Origin: Siphonodentalium dalli
Taxonomy: Eukaryota; Mollusca; Scaphopoda; Gadilida; Siphonodentaliidae
Length of the DNA: 64,000 nt
Reading direction: 5' to 3'
NCBI GenBank assembly: GCA_032622095.1
Contig: CP136061.1
Location: 256,817,582 to 256,881,581 of the forward strand
The notes beneath the pieces were generated by a model. The model was not told the DNA's origin. It did not search any database and worked only from the letters and a program-made list of their open reading frames with translations. Both the position numbers and the translations under genes were made by a program. The first letter of the stretch is position 1. Every line of letters begins with the position of its first letter. This document shows, one piece after another, positions 23,898 to 35,304 of the stretch.

Positions 23898-23909
23898 AAA
23901 CCAAAATAA

Positions 23910-24209
23910 CCTCCTCTTATCACCCCCATGCTTGTCCAGTTTATATATGACATCATAGAAAAAAGCAAAGAGAAATCCCAGAAAAGTGGTGTGAAGAAGC
24001 GTCGACTATGGTCGCAGGCAGAAAGATCAGCTGTGGAGCGCCAATTGGAAAAATACCTCCGAACTCCAACACTACCTGGGAAGTTAGAATGCGAAAACGC
24101 CAAAAGAAAGGAACCCAATTTGAAGGATCGACCCTGGCAGCAAATAAAATTCTACATTAAGAACAGGAAGTTAACGCTACAAAGGTGCCAGAAGTATCCC
24201 TCAGTGTGA
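23910..24209 (+). CDS. Terminal exon encoding a basic SANT/Myb-like domain (partial)
   Basis: The frame is open from about 23910 to TGA at 24209. Its core reads KKRRLWSQAERSAVERQL, then TPTLPGKLECENAKRKEP, then LKDRPWQQIKFYIKNRK. The pattern K/R-R-x-W-(S/T)-x-x-E-x-x-A-V, P-G-K-x-x-C, E-P-x-L, R-x-W-x-x-I-K-x-Y-I-x-N-R is one I recall at the C-terminus of uncharacterised metazoan zinc-finger-associated proteins, with SANT-like tryptophan spacing, so DNA binding is likely. The stop lies just after the motif, as expected for a last exon. No complete upstream gene is visible, so it may be a gene end with distant exons or a retained fragment. Confidence 0.5.
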   Translation, partial: PPLITPMLVQFIYDIIEKSKEKSQKSGVKKRRLWSQAERSAVERQLEKYLRTPTLPGKLECENAKRKEPNLKDRPWQQIKFYIKNRKLTLQRCQKYPSV

Positions 24210-24294
24210 TTTACATTGTACTAGCAGTTAGCCCATCGGCTCTTCTGCCACCGGGATATCTTATGAAATGGTTTTCTAAACAGTCCACGTAGAA

Positions 24295-25100
24295 AGCCTT
24301 TTTCGCTCACCTGAGACGAAGTCTTCGGTGGAGCTATAGTCATCACTCCTCGTCCGTCGTCTGTCGAGCCTTCCATCAACAATTCTTTAAACATCTTCTT
24401 CTCTGGTTCCATAATACCGAATGGGTTTATATTTGGTGTGGACTTGGCTGTTTCATATTATTTTCTTAACCACCACTTATCCAGATGAAATCATACACTG
24501 ATTTTTCAATGAAAATTTGGGGGTGTATTGGATTGAATTTGTCTTCTGTCTGTCAGGCTTCCATCCATCTGTCTGTTGGGATGTCTATCCATCCATTTAT
24601 CAACAATTGTTTTCTTCTCCATATTAAAGACCGAATGTGTTTATATATTTCAGTGTGCATGTTCCCTTGGAGACTCACAATCAGATTTGTTCAAATAAGT
24701 TCATCAGATCAAATAGGTGCGAAGCCAGGGCCATAACGCTTTCCCTTTTCTTAAAACAATTTCTTCTCAAGAAGCATTGGGCCTATAAAGCTTATATTTG
24801 GTATGGAGGGGCCTTGGGTGACCGGGGTTCAGATTTGTTCAAATGGGGCCATTTTTAGGAAATTAGGTCCCCAGAGGGTGAATTCGGTGATGCTAGTCCA
24901 CCTTGCGGAATACTTTCATTAAATTCACCTTTTGGGGACCTCATTCTGCAAAGGTCAGACACAATAAATACAGACTTGGCTGTTCCAATATTATTTTCTT
25001 AACCACCACTTATCCAGGTGAAATCATATATATATATTGGATATTGGGGGTATATTGATATTACTAGATGAATGGATCTCATAGATTGGGATTCAGATTT
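24295..25100. repeat. Dispersed repeats with ACTTGGCTGTT...TTAACCACCACTTATCCAG, two copies
   Basis: A small hairpin GCTCACCTGAGACGAAG / CTTCGGTGGAGC lies at 24309-24336, followed by a CGTCCGTCG tract. The segment with ATTATTTTCTTAACCACCAC occurs at about 24455 and 24990. These resemble repeats abundant in bivalve and gastropod genomes (recalled, not searched). Confidence 0.55.
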
Positions 25101-25889
25101 GTTCTAATAGGGGCAGAGATACGAGATTTAACTCTCCTCTATGCTGTTTGGTACTGGCATAATAATATTGATTTATAGGCAGCCTGGGTAGGGGCAATGA
25201 GGAGGGAGTGCAGATGGGTGGAGATTTGATCCCCATACTTTGATCCAAATTTAAACAGTTGGAAATTTCATGCCTGATACTACATTAGTTGTAGATTAGA
25301 TGTTCTCACCAATGTTTGATTTTCCAACATGTATGTTTTTAAACCAACAGTCCATATATTCCTACTTCAGATTAAACTGTTGAACCGATTTGGCCACAAA
25401 TTTTAACTTTATTGGGGGTGTCAGGTTGGTAATTTTCAAACGTTTGAGAGCTTGAAGTACTGGTACCAGTTGTAAAATTCAACCTACGGGGGATGTGCAA
25501 AAGGATTTTTGTGAACTTAGTACTGTGGTATTGTTGTCTTCTTTAAAAGGTAAGAGGTTGGAGATTTGTCAGTGGTGTGCAATTATAAATTTCAAGGAGA
25601 AGAGCCCTACTCATCTGAGAACCTCCAGCTATGTCCATGTTAAGAACTACTTATCTTAAGTGATTTTGTCAAGTACTGACTCTTGTAGTCTTCAGAGTCC
25701 CAGTCTTTACAGTCTGGTGAGCGACCCACAGTCATTGACTGTCTTATTAAAAAAAACACAAAGCCCTCACCGTCCACTGACCCGTGGTCATACCAATCCC
25801 GTTGACCCTACCCATGGATTTAAAGCACAGCATACTTCGGCGGCGTGTTGCAATCCCATTGACACTACCAGAGTTATTAAAACGTAGCA

Positions 25890-26240
25890 TACCGGGTCTG
25901 ATCTTCACGAAACTTCATATGCAGGTTCATGTCATGGTCTAGATGGAAACATCCTATTTTGGTTCCAGTCCACTGCCCAAAATGGCCACTGTTGGCCATC
26001 TTTGAATTTCGCTATGCATGTAGTATACATGTAAACACTACAATTTCGTATGGCGTAACCCACAAGTCCCAGTTCTTGTCGGATCTTCATGAAATTTTAT
26101 ATGCAGGTTCGTGTCATTGTCTAGTTAACAAAACCTATGGTGGCCTACAGGTCACAGTTTTGTTAGGTCTTCATGAAATTGCATACGCAGGTTCGTGTCA
26201 TGGTCTGGATTGAATGTCCTCTTGCCCAAAATGGCTGCTT
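25890..26240. repeat. ~85-170 bp repeats with TCTTCATGAAATT...GCAGGTTCGTGTCATGG
   Basis: Three copies near 25902, 26082 and 26167, each with ATATGCAGGTTCxTGTCAT and followed by AAAATGGC...TGGCCATC. Non-coding dispersed repeat. Confidence 0.6.
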
Positions 26241-27606
26241 TTGGCCATCTTGTTCATTGTCACAGTCAGAACTTTTTGTAGTGATCCACATAACATAATC
26301 CATTCAAAATATTCTAATTGCAGGAAAATAACACACCAAGTTGAGCGCTTCAGTGTCATTGACACTTACATTGTTTTTCCAATTTGTAACAAATTTAATT
26401 ACGTTTTTTGAAAAAATATCTCAAAGTTATGATCAACTCTGCTTTTTTATTCTGTCAGTAGGCATAGGATCAAGATTCCATACCCATGGAATCACAGCAC
26501 ACTATATAATACATGAAGCCTGTAGAATCCCAAATGCTCACATATATAATCATAGCCATATATAAGTAATAACATGTACATGTAATGGAGCTAGAAGTAT
26601 TGTCATAATGAAGTACTGTAAATTTGGCTTGGTAGTTATATAATTAGTTAAAATAGCCATGATAACCCATGAGATAAGATGGGATTGAATTTTTTTCCTC
26701 ATAAAAACTGGATCCACACCATGGTTTCACCATCTAAAGAGACAAATTGTGAGCAGAAAATTAAAATAGAGAGCCCACACCCCCTCACTTGTATAGGGCT
26801 ATGACATATATCCATCTGATGATTTCAGTTCATTTGATAGCTCTAACTTGTCTCAGAAATGTTTTTGGAAAACAATTGCATTAAGATGGAAAATATTAGA
26901 TTTTAGGGCTTGGAGACAAAAACCCACCCACCCGGACCTTGTATCTTGGAATTGTTTTACATTTATGGATGTGACCCCATGTATTTCAACATATTGTTTT
27001 CTGTTCTTGAGATAACATTGAAACCATTCAATTGCAACACCTGTAATTCCATAATATTTCGATTTCGTTGAAACAATGGTATGATCGAGAGTACCAAATG
27101 CCTTGGACAAATCTAGACATACAAGATAAAGTGGAATGCTGAACCAATTAATTAATATATTTCTAGGTCTTCTAGAAGAATAAGAAGATCCATAATTGGT
27201 TGTATCGTATTGTGTTTTTTTTAAACCCAAATTGATGTTGATATAGTATGTTGTTTTTATGTAGGAAGTGAGATTCTCTTATACATTGCCTATTTAAAAA
27301 TACATGTAAAATACTAATTGATCCATAATTGTTAAATTCTTAAATATTACCCTTCTTCAGAATATGGGAATGACTCTAGCTATTTTCAGATTATCAGGAA
27401 AGATGCCCATTTCAAAGGATTTACTTGTAATATACGACAACGGTTTAGATACATACTCTCACCTGCCTAATAATAATGATGGGTGGAATTTTTGGCTAAA
27501 TTAATAATAGTGATGGGGTGGCATTTTCATTGCCAAATAATAGTGATGGCTGGAATATTTCCTTCAGATGTGAAGTTATGGGATGCCAAATTGACATTTA
27601 GTAAAT

Positions 27607-28038
27607 AATTGAGCTTAAGCGCAATAAGGATGCTCTAATTTCGCTTAAGTGCAATAAGGCAAGATCTAATTGTGCTTAAGCATAATAAGGGAATATCTTA
27701 TTGTGCTGAATAAGGATGTATCTTATTATGCTTAAGCGCAATAAGGAATATCTAATTGCAGCTTAAGTGCAATAACAATTATCTTTCCTTATTGCGAAAG
27801 TAGCTACATTACATAAACTCCCTGTATTTCAAATGGTATAAGTCCATAGTGCAATGGATAAGCTGTGAAGATGGCTCATTCTACTATTTGTTGATGGGGA
27901 TATTAATTGTTCTTAGGCACAATTAGGAAATATCTAATTGCACTTAAGCGCAATAAGGAAAATTTGCATCTGATATTTCCTTATTGTGCAGATCTTGCCT
28001 TATTGCGCTTAACCACAATTAGAGTTTCCTTATCGCGC
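27607..28038. repeat. Cluster of short CTTAAGCGCAATAAGG repeats, copy 2
   Basis: Alternating direct and inverted copies of GCTTAAGCGCAATAAGG, the same family as at 2078-2500. Confidence 0.75.
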
Positions 28039-28042
28039 TTAA

Positions 28043-28515
28043 AGGTACTCAATCCGATAAAACTCCTCTCAATTACTATTTCAATGGCTTCGGGGGTCAA
28101 AAATATTTGATTCGAGTCGAGGAAGTCACCCACCAAAGCTCAGATTTGTTAGATATCGATTTTAGAAATCTATTATTTTTCATTATCGGGAATTCTTTCT
28201 GGCCCAGAAGACAGTCAAAATTTCGTTATTATTACCACTTGATTATAGAGTTATCCATCCTTGTCTGTTTTGAATAGAGTTTTGGCGTAAAATCTCGAGC
28301 AGGCTACCAAATTTACGGCAGTTATTAGTACTCATCTCGAGCAGTTAACAAATTTCAAAAATCAATATCTAATAACTCTGAGCTTTGTTTGATGGGTTCC
28401 TGGACTCGAATCAAATATTTTTTACCCCAAAGAAATAGTAATATAGGACCCTCTGATCGGATTGTTGTTGTTGGAATCTGTTGAGATGGGGACCCTCTTT
28501 ACGGATTGAGTACCT
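28043..28515. mobile_element. TTAA-flanked MITE (piggyBac-like), copy 2
   Basis: A 473-bp element begins AGGTACTCAATCCG and ends CGGATTGAGTACCT, with perfect TTAA on both sides (28039-28042 and 28516-28519). It lies inside a CGCTTAAG palindrome of the surrounding repeat cluster. It lacks the nested insertion of copy 1 and so defines the empty site. Confidence 0.9.
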
Positions 28516-28997
28516 TTAAGCTCAATTATTTATTTAAAAGTCAATTTGGCTTCCCATATGACATCACTATTATTAGGCAGGTGAGAGTAGCTTGCATATA
28601 CCACCACAATCCTTACTTGATTTAGATTTGAATGACCTAGTTCTGTCAATAATTTCCTCGGGTGTCTTTGGGAACATGAAAACATTATTGTGATACTTCG
28701 AAAGATATTGGTCAAATTTAGTATTCACATTTTGAATGGTTTGACTTGTATTATTCCCTACATTTATAGACTATTCATTAAATTCATTTGCTATATCTAC
28801 AGATGATGTGATCAATATTTCCTTTTTGAAACATGTCGGTAATATTTATAATTTCCCATGTTCTCTTCATGTTAATTTGTCTTTGTTCTCAGAAAGTGAA
28901 TTTTGATAATAATTTGATTGTTGCTGTAGTTTTATTGAACACTTTGCAATAAGATTTATATCTTCATTTTGTTTTTGGATTTGGGTTTTTGACAAAA

Positions 28998-29325
28998 CAC
29001 TTTTATCACGTGATTCCCACTAATTTACCCATGTAATATTTTGAGCATATATGACACGTGTTATATTGTCACGTGCGATGACGTCACATCGCTCTTTGTG
29101 TGACTTGCAGTCGCTGTAGTTAAAAATCGTTCTCTAAACAAAATATGTCTGTCATTTCGTGTTTATTCGCTCATGTGATAAAAATGATCTCCAACTCGTT
29201 CTATTTTATATGTAATTTATCAACTTCGTCCACTAAATTCTATTTGAGTCTCGGTAAACCTCGGCTCGAATCGAATTTAGTGAACTTGATTAATAAATTC
29301 CGTATAAAATAAAATGTCATTTTTG
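28998..29325. mobile_element. Probable short insertion in the LINE with ACTAAATTC inverted repeats
   Basis: This stretch breaks the LINE between the linker and RT pieces. It contains CACTAAATTC and GAATTTAGTG facing each other around a CTCGGTAAACCTCGG centre (about 29230-29283), and CACGTG-type motifs. Exact ends and target duplication were not resolved. Confidence 0.45.
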
Positions 29326-29529
29326 ATCCTCTATATATAATTGTTCTTTTGTTTTATTTCTGAAGATTTTAATAAACCATGTGCCATCCATTCTTGAAGC
29401 TTGATTGTTTTGTTATATATTAGATATTTGTTCAACTGGACACAGTCGTCATGTACATCTTTAATCCGTTTGATGTTATTATATGCTTGTTCTGGACATT
29501 TCTGGTCAAAAATAGAATCGTAATTCATT

Positions 29530-30620
29530 GTCGTTAATTGACATGCTAGAAACCAGTGCTATACCATAACTCACATTTCCAAATTTGTCAGTTTAATAGA
29601 TGGCAAAAAACACCTCACCCCATATTTCAGCAATACATATCCTCTTTTATGTTTGCATTTGTGACTTGTGTTATTTTGATGACATACATTTTCAAAAAAT
29701 AAATTTTGGTCTCATGACCTTTTGTTTTGTCTATCTCTTTGAATTCAGGGGTGGATCTATAATCTGGGCCCTCGACATGCGCCCTTACTATTTTCACCAG
29801 AGCAATAAGGTTTAAAGGGATATGCCAGGCTTTTAATGTCTGAACACTATTCCTAAACAGTAAACTAATTGGTCTATATTTGTAATATCCAAACATATAC
29901 ATGTTGTATATGTGTATTGCTTTTGAAAAGGTATCCGAATATGACCGTGTCGTACAATGTATATAGCATAGGTTAGAAGGAACTAAATACGAGAATTATG
30001 CCCCATAGCCAAAGTTACAGGGATACTCAAGTCAGGGTTAAAATGTGCACTGGCTGATTGGTGTATAATATCCATGAGTGTTTTATGGTAAAATAAAATA
30101 TATCCATTGCAGAAAATGTGAAGTTGGTACATATTGTTTGATGAACTGATATAGGCCTTCTAATGGGCCATTGAAAAATTAAGGGCTATATCATATTTTG
30201 GTATTGGAAATTTGGTGCAAACCTGAGGGTAGTATGAAAAACACAAAATTTAAAGTGTTAAACATCACTGTTTGGAGATGAATTTTCGTGGTGGTGAATT
30301 GCCCAAGGGAATGGAAATTTGTGGGTCTGTCTGGCAAACATTTTGTTATTTTTATGCACGATGAATTTTGTTAACGGTGTCGCCAATGGAAAATATTTAG
30401 TTACTTCTAACCGAAACGCCTCCAAAAGCTCGTAATTAATCTGTTGCGCTAATGCAATCCCCACTAATGGAATGTGTTTATGAAAAAAACGTGCAATCTT
30501 GATATCGATACTACTCCTATGCCACAGATAGGCTGGTCCTCTATATATATATTGTATGGCACAATTTTATTTTTAAAAGGGGAACCACTCAATCTACATA
30601 ATATATAGTACCCCACGCCA
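29530..30620. other. Unassigned AT-rich DNA
   Basis: No supported gene. A minus-strand peptide containing YKYRPISLL near 29.87 kb recalls reverse transcriptase but has no flanking support. Confidence 0.45.
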
Positions 30621-30626
30621 AAACAT

Positions 30627-30751
30627 GTAGCTTAGTAAACAAGTTCCACGTGGCCATATTATACCAACCTTCTCCCACGTTGATTGGCTGAGCGCGGACA
30701 CTATTCTGTATATATAGTAAGGCCACGCGTGGAACTTGTTTACGAAACTAC
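30627..30751. mobile_element. ~125-bp TIR MITE
   Basis: The ends GTAGCTTAGTAAACAAGTTC and GAACTTGTTTACGAAACTAC face each other, with similarity continuing through CCACGTGGCC / GGCCACGCGTGG. The centre is ~65 bp of unrelated sequence. Confidence 0.75.
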
Positions 30752-30759
30752 ACCTTTTG

Positions 30760-31610
30760 CGGACGATAGTATATATCAAACTCCATACAGCGCCTTCTAA
30801 GCTATCGTTGCTATGTATATCCAGCGTAGCGATGGGAGATAACTCTGCCTGGAGTTTGAGTATACATGTATATACGTATTTTGAGCAGTTCCCCAACGAG
30901 TTGTGTTGTTTCACGGAGAACCAGTCAATCGGTGTGACATGCATGTGTGTGCTATTGTCATAGTAGATCCACGCTTGAACGACCCAAACTCGCGCTTTGA
31001 GGGCAGTTAGTAACTGTTGATGCGCGATCACGTACGGGTAGCTCTTCTAAAGCGGGGATGTCGCCATTACACGACATGTCTACATGTTCAAATGCAGTCT
31101 GGCAAAATTTCAGTCTCCAACTTAATCCGGATAGCGAATGTCAAAATTGTAGCTTGTGGAATAATACTACACCAAACGTTTTATATAGCAATAACGTCGC
31201 CAGACGACGTGACTACCCATGCGATCACGTCCATAAAACGGCTTACTGTTATGGGGACACACCTGTGTTGGGAATGACACACCCATCGCACATACCATAT
31301 AGTTCACGCGCACGCAAATGACCATGTGCGCAGTATACATGAATCTCCCTGATAGATTATATATATATATATATTTTTTTCTTCTTCTTTTATTATACAC
31401 ATATAGGCATACTTTGAAGCACCTTATAGTCTGGGTCTTAATTGGATCCCAAAATACTGTGTGTCGTCCTTAATTCTTATATTTATATCTATCGTATCGT
31501 ATAACTTTTATATTATACCTATGCAACCATATATGTATTGTGATTTGTAATGTATTTGCATGTGTTACTTGCTCTCCGGTACTGGAGGAAATAAAGGAAT
31601 ATATATAATC
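30760..31610. other. Unassigned DNA
   Basis: Open frames on both strands at 30.6-31.3 kb overlap each other and lack domains. A short TA tract is at 31360. No gene is supported. Confidence 0.5.
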
Positions 31611-31627
31611 AATGCAAATGAGCAGAT

Positions 31628-31800
31628 CAATACGGTTAGGGTTAATGTTATAGTTAGGGTTATGGTTAGGGTTAGAGTAAGGATTAGTGTTAGGGTTAGA
31701 GTTATGATCAGGCGCGGCATAGCGGCAGATAAATGGATTTGTATCCACGTGTGATTCGGACGTATAGCACAAGTGTCCGTTGTTGCAAATAATTCAAGGC
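31628..31800 (+). repeat. Interstitial TTAGGG-like tract plus linked segment, copy 1
   Basis: Degenerate GGTTAGGGTTA units (31628-31706) are followed by GGCGCGGCATAGC, GTATCCACGTGTGATTCG and CAAGTGTCCGTTGTTGCAAA. The same order recurs at 32400-32690. Confidence 0.75.
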
Positions 31801-32399
31801 CGTAGCCAGCCAGGGTTCGATGGGTTCGGACGAACCCGCCCTGTGTCCAACCTGCCCTCATCAGGGGACGAGTATATGCCATTCGGACCAGCCAAGTTGA
31901 CCAAGCTGACGCGGGAAACTCGGCCCTGGGTCGAAGGCTGGCATCTTGAATAGACGGCAAAGCTAATGCGCCACATAAGATAATCCGCCCACAAATACCG
32001 TCGAAATTGTGCCCTGTCAGTCGATATGTGTAATCAGCATAATGTTCATGCTGAACGAATCATGCAGCGTGAGATTATCGCCAGATTATGAAAGATAGCA
32101 AAATTTAGACAATCAATACGCTAAATAGTGTCTATCCAAGTCAGATCCCAAATTCGCCAGGCCGAATTGGGCGAAAGTGATCAGAGTGGAGTATATGCCT
32201 GATTGCCCCTGAACACGACACGCGATATGTACAAGTATTGTTCTACTGTCAAGTCTGTTATTAACATTGTCATTATTGTCAGCATAATTATGTATGCATG
32301 ATTTATGTAATAACATACATAACCAGGGGTTTGTAACTTTGGAAAGATGTTACTTTGATTAAAAACCACCAAATATATTTGACACTTCTAAGTCCACCC
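31801..32399. other. Unassigned DNA between the two TTAGGG-like tracts
   Basis: Overlapping minus-strand frames carry no recognisable domain. Confidence 0.5.
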
Positions 32400-32690
32400 T
32401 AGGGTTATAGGGTTAAGAACTTATGGTTAGGGTTAATTTGGGGTTAGGGTTAGGGTTAGCCACGTTTCATTTATCGTTCCCGTCAGGGTTGTAGGGTTAG
32501 GGTTAGCGATAGGGTTAGTGTTTGGGTTAGGGGTTAAGGTTAGGCGCGGCATAGCCGACAGAGAAATGCAAAATTTGTATCCACGTGTGATTCGAACATA
32601 TATTTTAATTATGTGGGTGTAATTATCAATAAACTTATCTTATCTTATAGTATACAAGTGTCCGTTGTTACAAATTTCAATCACACATTT
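32400..32690 (+). repeat. Interstitial TTAGGG-like tract plus linked segment, copy 2
   Basis: TTAGGG-rich DNA (32400-32545) precedes GGCGCGGCATAGC and GTATCCACGTGTGATTCG. About 45 bp ending CAATAAACTTATCTTATCTT interrupts the linked segment, which resumes with CAAGTGTCCGTTGTTACAAA. The interruption resembles the 3' tail of a short retroelement. Confidence 0.7.
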
Positions 32691-32816
32691 TGATTCAATG
32701 GAATATATTCCACCCAATATACAACTCGTTGTGGGAGAACTATATTTGACCCAATCACGGTGACGGCGTAGTCACTTGGGTGAGGCGTGATATGGCGTGT
32801 ACACTTAAGGCGTATT

Positions 32817-33309
32817 TACGACCGAACTGATTATCCATAATCGTTATCGATTACCGTAAACGACGTATTTACGCGCACCCAAATCGAAAATGATTACCCA
32901 TAATAATTATTGAATGTATATATAACAGACAGATACAGAAAATATGTATTTGTGTTCTCCTTTGTGAAATGTCTAATTTAAATCAGAAAATGTCACTATT
33001 TTAAGCTATTGGCATATTGATATTGATTTCAATGAAGTTCAGTCAAGTTCAACTTCAACGTGATGATGATGATCAGGGACAATTTTTAGGGGGGTGAACA
33101 AATATATACAGTAGCATCACCAACATTGCGGTCGCCATTTTGCCAAACATACACCCACGTGACAAAAGAAAATCTCCCCATTTATGCCGCCCGTCACGTG
33201 ACAGGGAAATCAAAATTGATTTAGCCACATACCAGCACATACAGGGAAATTTTGGGGGTAATCAGATTTGGGGTAATCATAAATGATTTGTTCGGCGTAA
33301 ATACGCCTT
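32817..33309. mobile_element. TIR element with AAGGCGTATTTACG ends
   Basis: The left end AAGGCGTATTTACGACCGAA and the right end CGGCGTAAATACGCCTT are inverted repeats. Secondary inverted motifs GATTACCC/GGGTAATC lie further in. The 493-bp interior has no transposase. Confidence 0.75.
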
Positions 33310-33775
33310 TATATTGTGTGTTTTCCTATAAAGCGCTGTATCTTAAAATCATATAAAATACCTGATTCGTTCATGTGATATCGCGGTTATACCACTCGTT
33401 GTGCAGGCATATCATATGTTTCCACACTCATTTAATTTATTTGATTCACATTAATTACATATATAATTTTGAACACAGATGTCTCAAATTTTGAACACAG
33501 ATGTCTCAAATTCGCTCTCAATAATAGTATTTATCACATTTTCAATTCCCATTTGGATGGTTATGTATTAACTTAAATTACTGATGCATCAAAATCGCGA
33601 GGTGGGTGACACGTTTTCACAGTGTCAGCATTCATGTATAAATGAATGAACACATTGGACATACTGGCATATATAATAACCATTACACCCCTTTGCTGTC
33701 TTCTACAATAGTTTGTGTTTCCCGTTGTTTAATTGTGCAATATGTAGTTGTGGTGAGGCATGCAATAAAACACAG
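33310..33775. other. Unassigned AT-rich DNA
   Basis: Only a short direct repeat (AATTTTGAACACAGATGTCTC, twice near 33470-33510) stands out. Confidence 0.6.
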
Positions 33776-33936
33776 AATGACATATACGCGTTTGTGAATA
33801 TTTATCGCACGAGATCGATTTTGGTGGAAGGAACATTGAACTCGAAACCTTTGGTTTCTCGTTCTATATTACTCTTCCGCCAAAATCGATCTCGTGCAAT
33901 ACAAAAAATCACAGACCAAACGCGTATGTCGTTGTG
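33776..33936. other. 161-bp imperfect inverted repeat
   Basis: GACATATACGCGTTTG and GCACGAGATCGATTTTGG near the left pair with CCAAAATCGATCTCGTGC and CAAACGCGTATGTC on the right, around a ~45-bp centre. It is a small foldback element or hairpin-RNA candidate. Confidence 0.75.
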
Positions 33937-34539
33937 TATATATATACAGTATATGAGGATGGAATATACATATCAGTAAACACGAATTTGATCATATATG
34001 CAGATATAGTCAGAAAATGGTAATCTTACTCATCAAGACGGAACCGGACTCACTGTGATATCATGGGACAGAACCGGAGCCACCCAAGACAGAATCGGAG
34101 AATATGACTTGTTTACTTTATGGGTCGAGTTCTGTCTAGTTTTCGATTTATTAATAAGTTATAGTTTTGGAATTTGATGCATATATATATAACAATGATT
34201 TTGTACAATATATGGAAGCTAGTATTAGTTAAGCAAATTGATTTTCCTTCGACAACACACAAATATTTTTTTATTTTGCGAAAATTATTGGACAATCGAC
34301 CGTGATAATGGGATATAATGAGCGCATGTGCCACTATCTTATCTGGAGCGTCCGTTCCCGTTTTATTTTTTTCTAAAATGGACAGCGCGTTTACATAATA
34401 ATTCGTGCCATTGGCCTGGACCATCGTGTCTGAGTAAAATTGTTAACGAACCGGGCCCCTTTTCTCAAGACAGAGTCAGAGAACGTAAACATGTCCACAG
34501 TAACATGCAATGTTATTGAAACTTTTATTTGTCATTTGG

Positions 34540-34880
34540 TCCTCATGATTGTGGCATGCAAGATGTGTGTGTATAGCTATACAGTCCAGCAAATATAACA
34601 TGCAATTTATTTGAAACTTTCATTTGTCATTTGGTCCTCATGTGGCATGCAAGAAGGCAAGATGTGTATATGTATAGCTACAGTCCGGTCCCCACAGTGC
34701 ATGTAAGAACGGGTTTGTGCTTAAATAGCATGTCCTCAACTTGCATTTGTCATTTGGTCCTCATGTGGCATGCAAGATGTGAATAGCTACAGTCCGGTCC
34801 TCATAGTGCACATAAGAACGGGTTTGTGCTTTAATTTCATGTCCTCGAAATGCTGTCCTCGAGTTTGTGCTTTAATACCA
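34540..34880. repeat. Minisatellite with CATTTGTCATTTGGTCCTCATG
   Basis: Four or so irregular units share TTTGGTCCTCAT, GTGGCATGCAAGATGTG and TAGCTACAGTCCGGTCC. GTCCTC motifs continue to about 34905. Confidence 0.7.
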
Positions 34881-35092
34881 AGTCCTCAAAATGTTGTCCT
34901 CAAAAAGATAGCAATGTATGAAAATCATCAACTTGGCTTCTAAGTGGTCTAACATAAAAAACAACTGACCAGCCAGTTACCAATCTTAGCGTGTAACAAA
35001 TGTTAAAATTTTGAGCCTGTACAATCAAGGGTTCTATGTTTCCTCACAATGTTGTGTCACAGTCATGGTCCCCAAAAGTCATGTCATACAAG

Positions 35093-35166
35093 TAAGGGTG
35101 TGGGTGTGTGTGTGTGTATGTGTGTGGGGGTGTGTGTGGGGTGTGTGTGTGTGTGTGTGTGTGTGG
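35093..35166. repeat. (GT)n-rich microsatellite
   Basis: About 70 bp of GT/GGGTGT repeats. It precedes a GGCTAAACCGATTTCGACGA segment shared with 36360. Confidence 0.9.
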
Positions 35167-35304
35167 CCGCGATGGACTCTTAAACGGCTAAACCGATTTC
35201 GACGAAACTTGGTACGGGCACGTAGTATCACCCGAGAAACAACATAGGCCCATCCGTTTGTTCGTGCGGTGTGACCTTTACCTTCAAAACTCATATATCC
35301 GGAT

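Larger units (their letters stand above)
27456..28587. mobile_element. TA-flanked foldback element inserted in the LINE
   Basis: The left end CTCTCACCTGCCTAATAATA and its inverted right end are each bordered by TA (27454-27455 and 28588-28589). TIR similarity continues inward intermittently (TGCCAAATTGACATTTA and its inverse). Removing the element rejoins two LINE fragments. Its interior is a cluster of CTTAAGCGCAATAAGG repeats plus a TTAA MITE. Confidence 0.75.
26853..29528 (-). pseudogene. Decayed non-LTR retrotransposon (linker and RT regions), interrupted
   Basis: Read on the minus strand from 29528, fragments follow the order expected of a Jockey/CR1-type ORF2. The endonuclease-RT linker contains PEQAYNN and EWMAHGLLKSS (29528-29331). 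Then come NKTTATIKLLSKF and TWEIINI (about 28.9 kb), NVGNNTSQTIQNVNTKFDQYL, and FPKTPEEIID (about 28.65 kb). After an insertion come SFEMGIFPDNLKIARVIPIF (about 27.4 kb) and the RT finger/palm segment LDLSKAFGTLDHTIV with GITGVAIEWFQCYLKNRKQY (27.1 kb). Stops and frameshifts separate the pieces. Aspartate of the first catalytic motif is present (CLDLSKAF), but the element is inactive. Two insertions (27456-28587 and about 28998-29325) split it. Confidence 0.75.

Noticed and set aside
29627-29902. Peptide with YKYRPISLL resembling reverse transcriptase
   Set aside because: Only one short motif matches; neighbouring frames give no RT continuation and it lies in the wrong order relative to the LINE remnant.
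30594-31031. 145-codon minus-strand frame
   Set aside because: Its 3' part lies in the MITE at 30627-30751 and overlaps competing plus-strand frames; no domain.
31565-31960. 131-codon minus-strand frame ending in a (TLTLTI) stretch
   Set aside because: The repetitive end is a translation of the TTAGGG-like tract.
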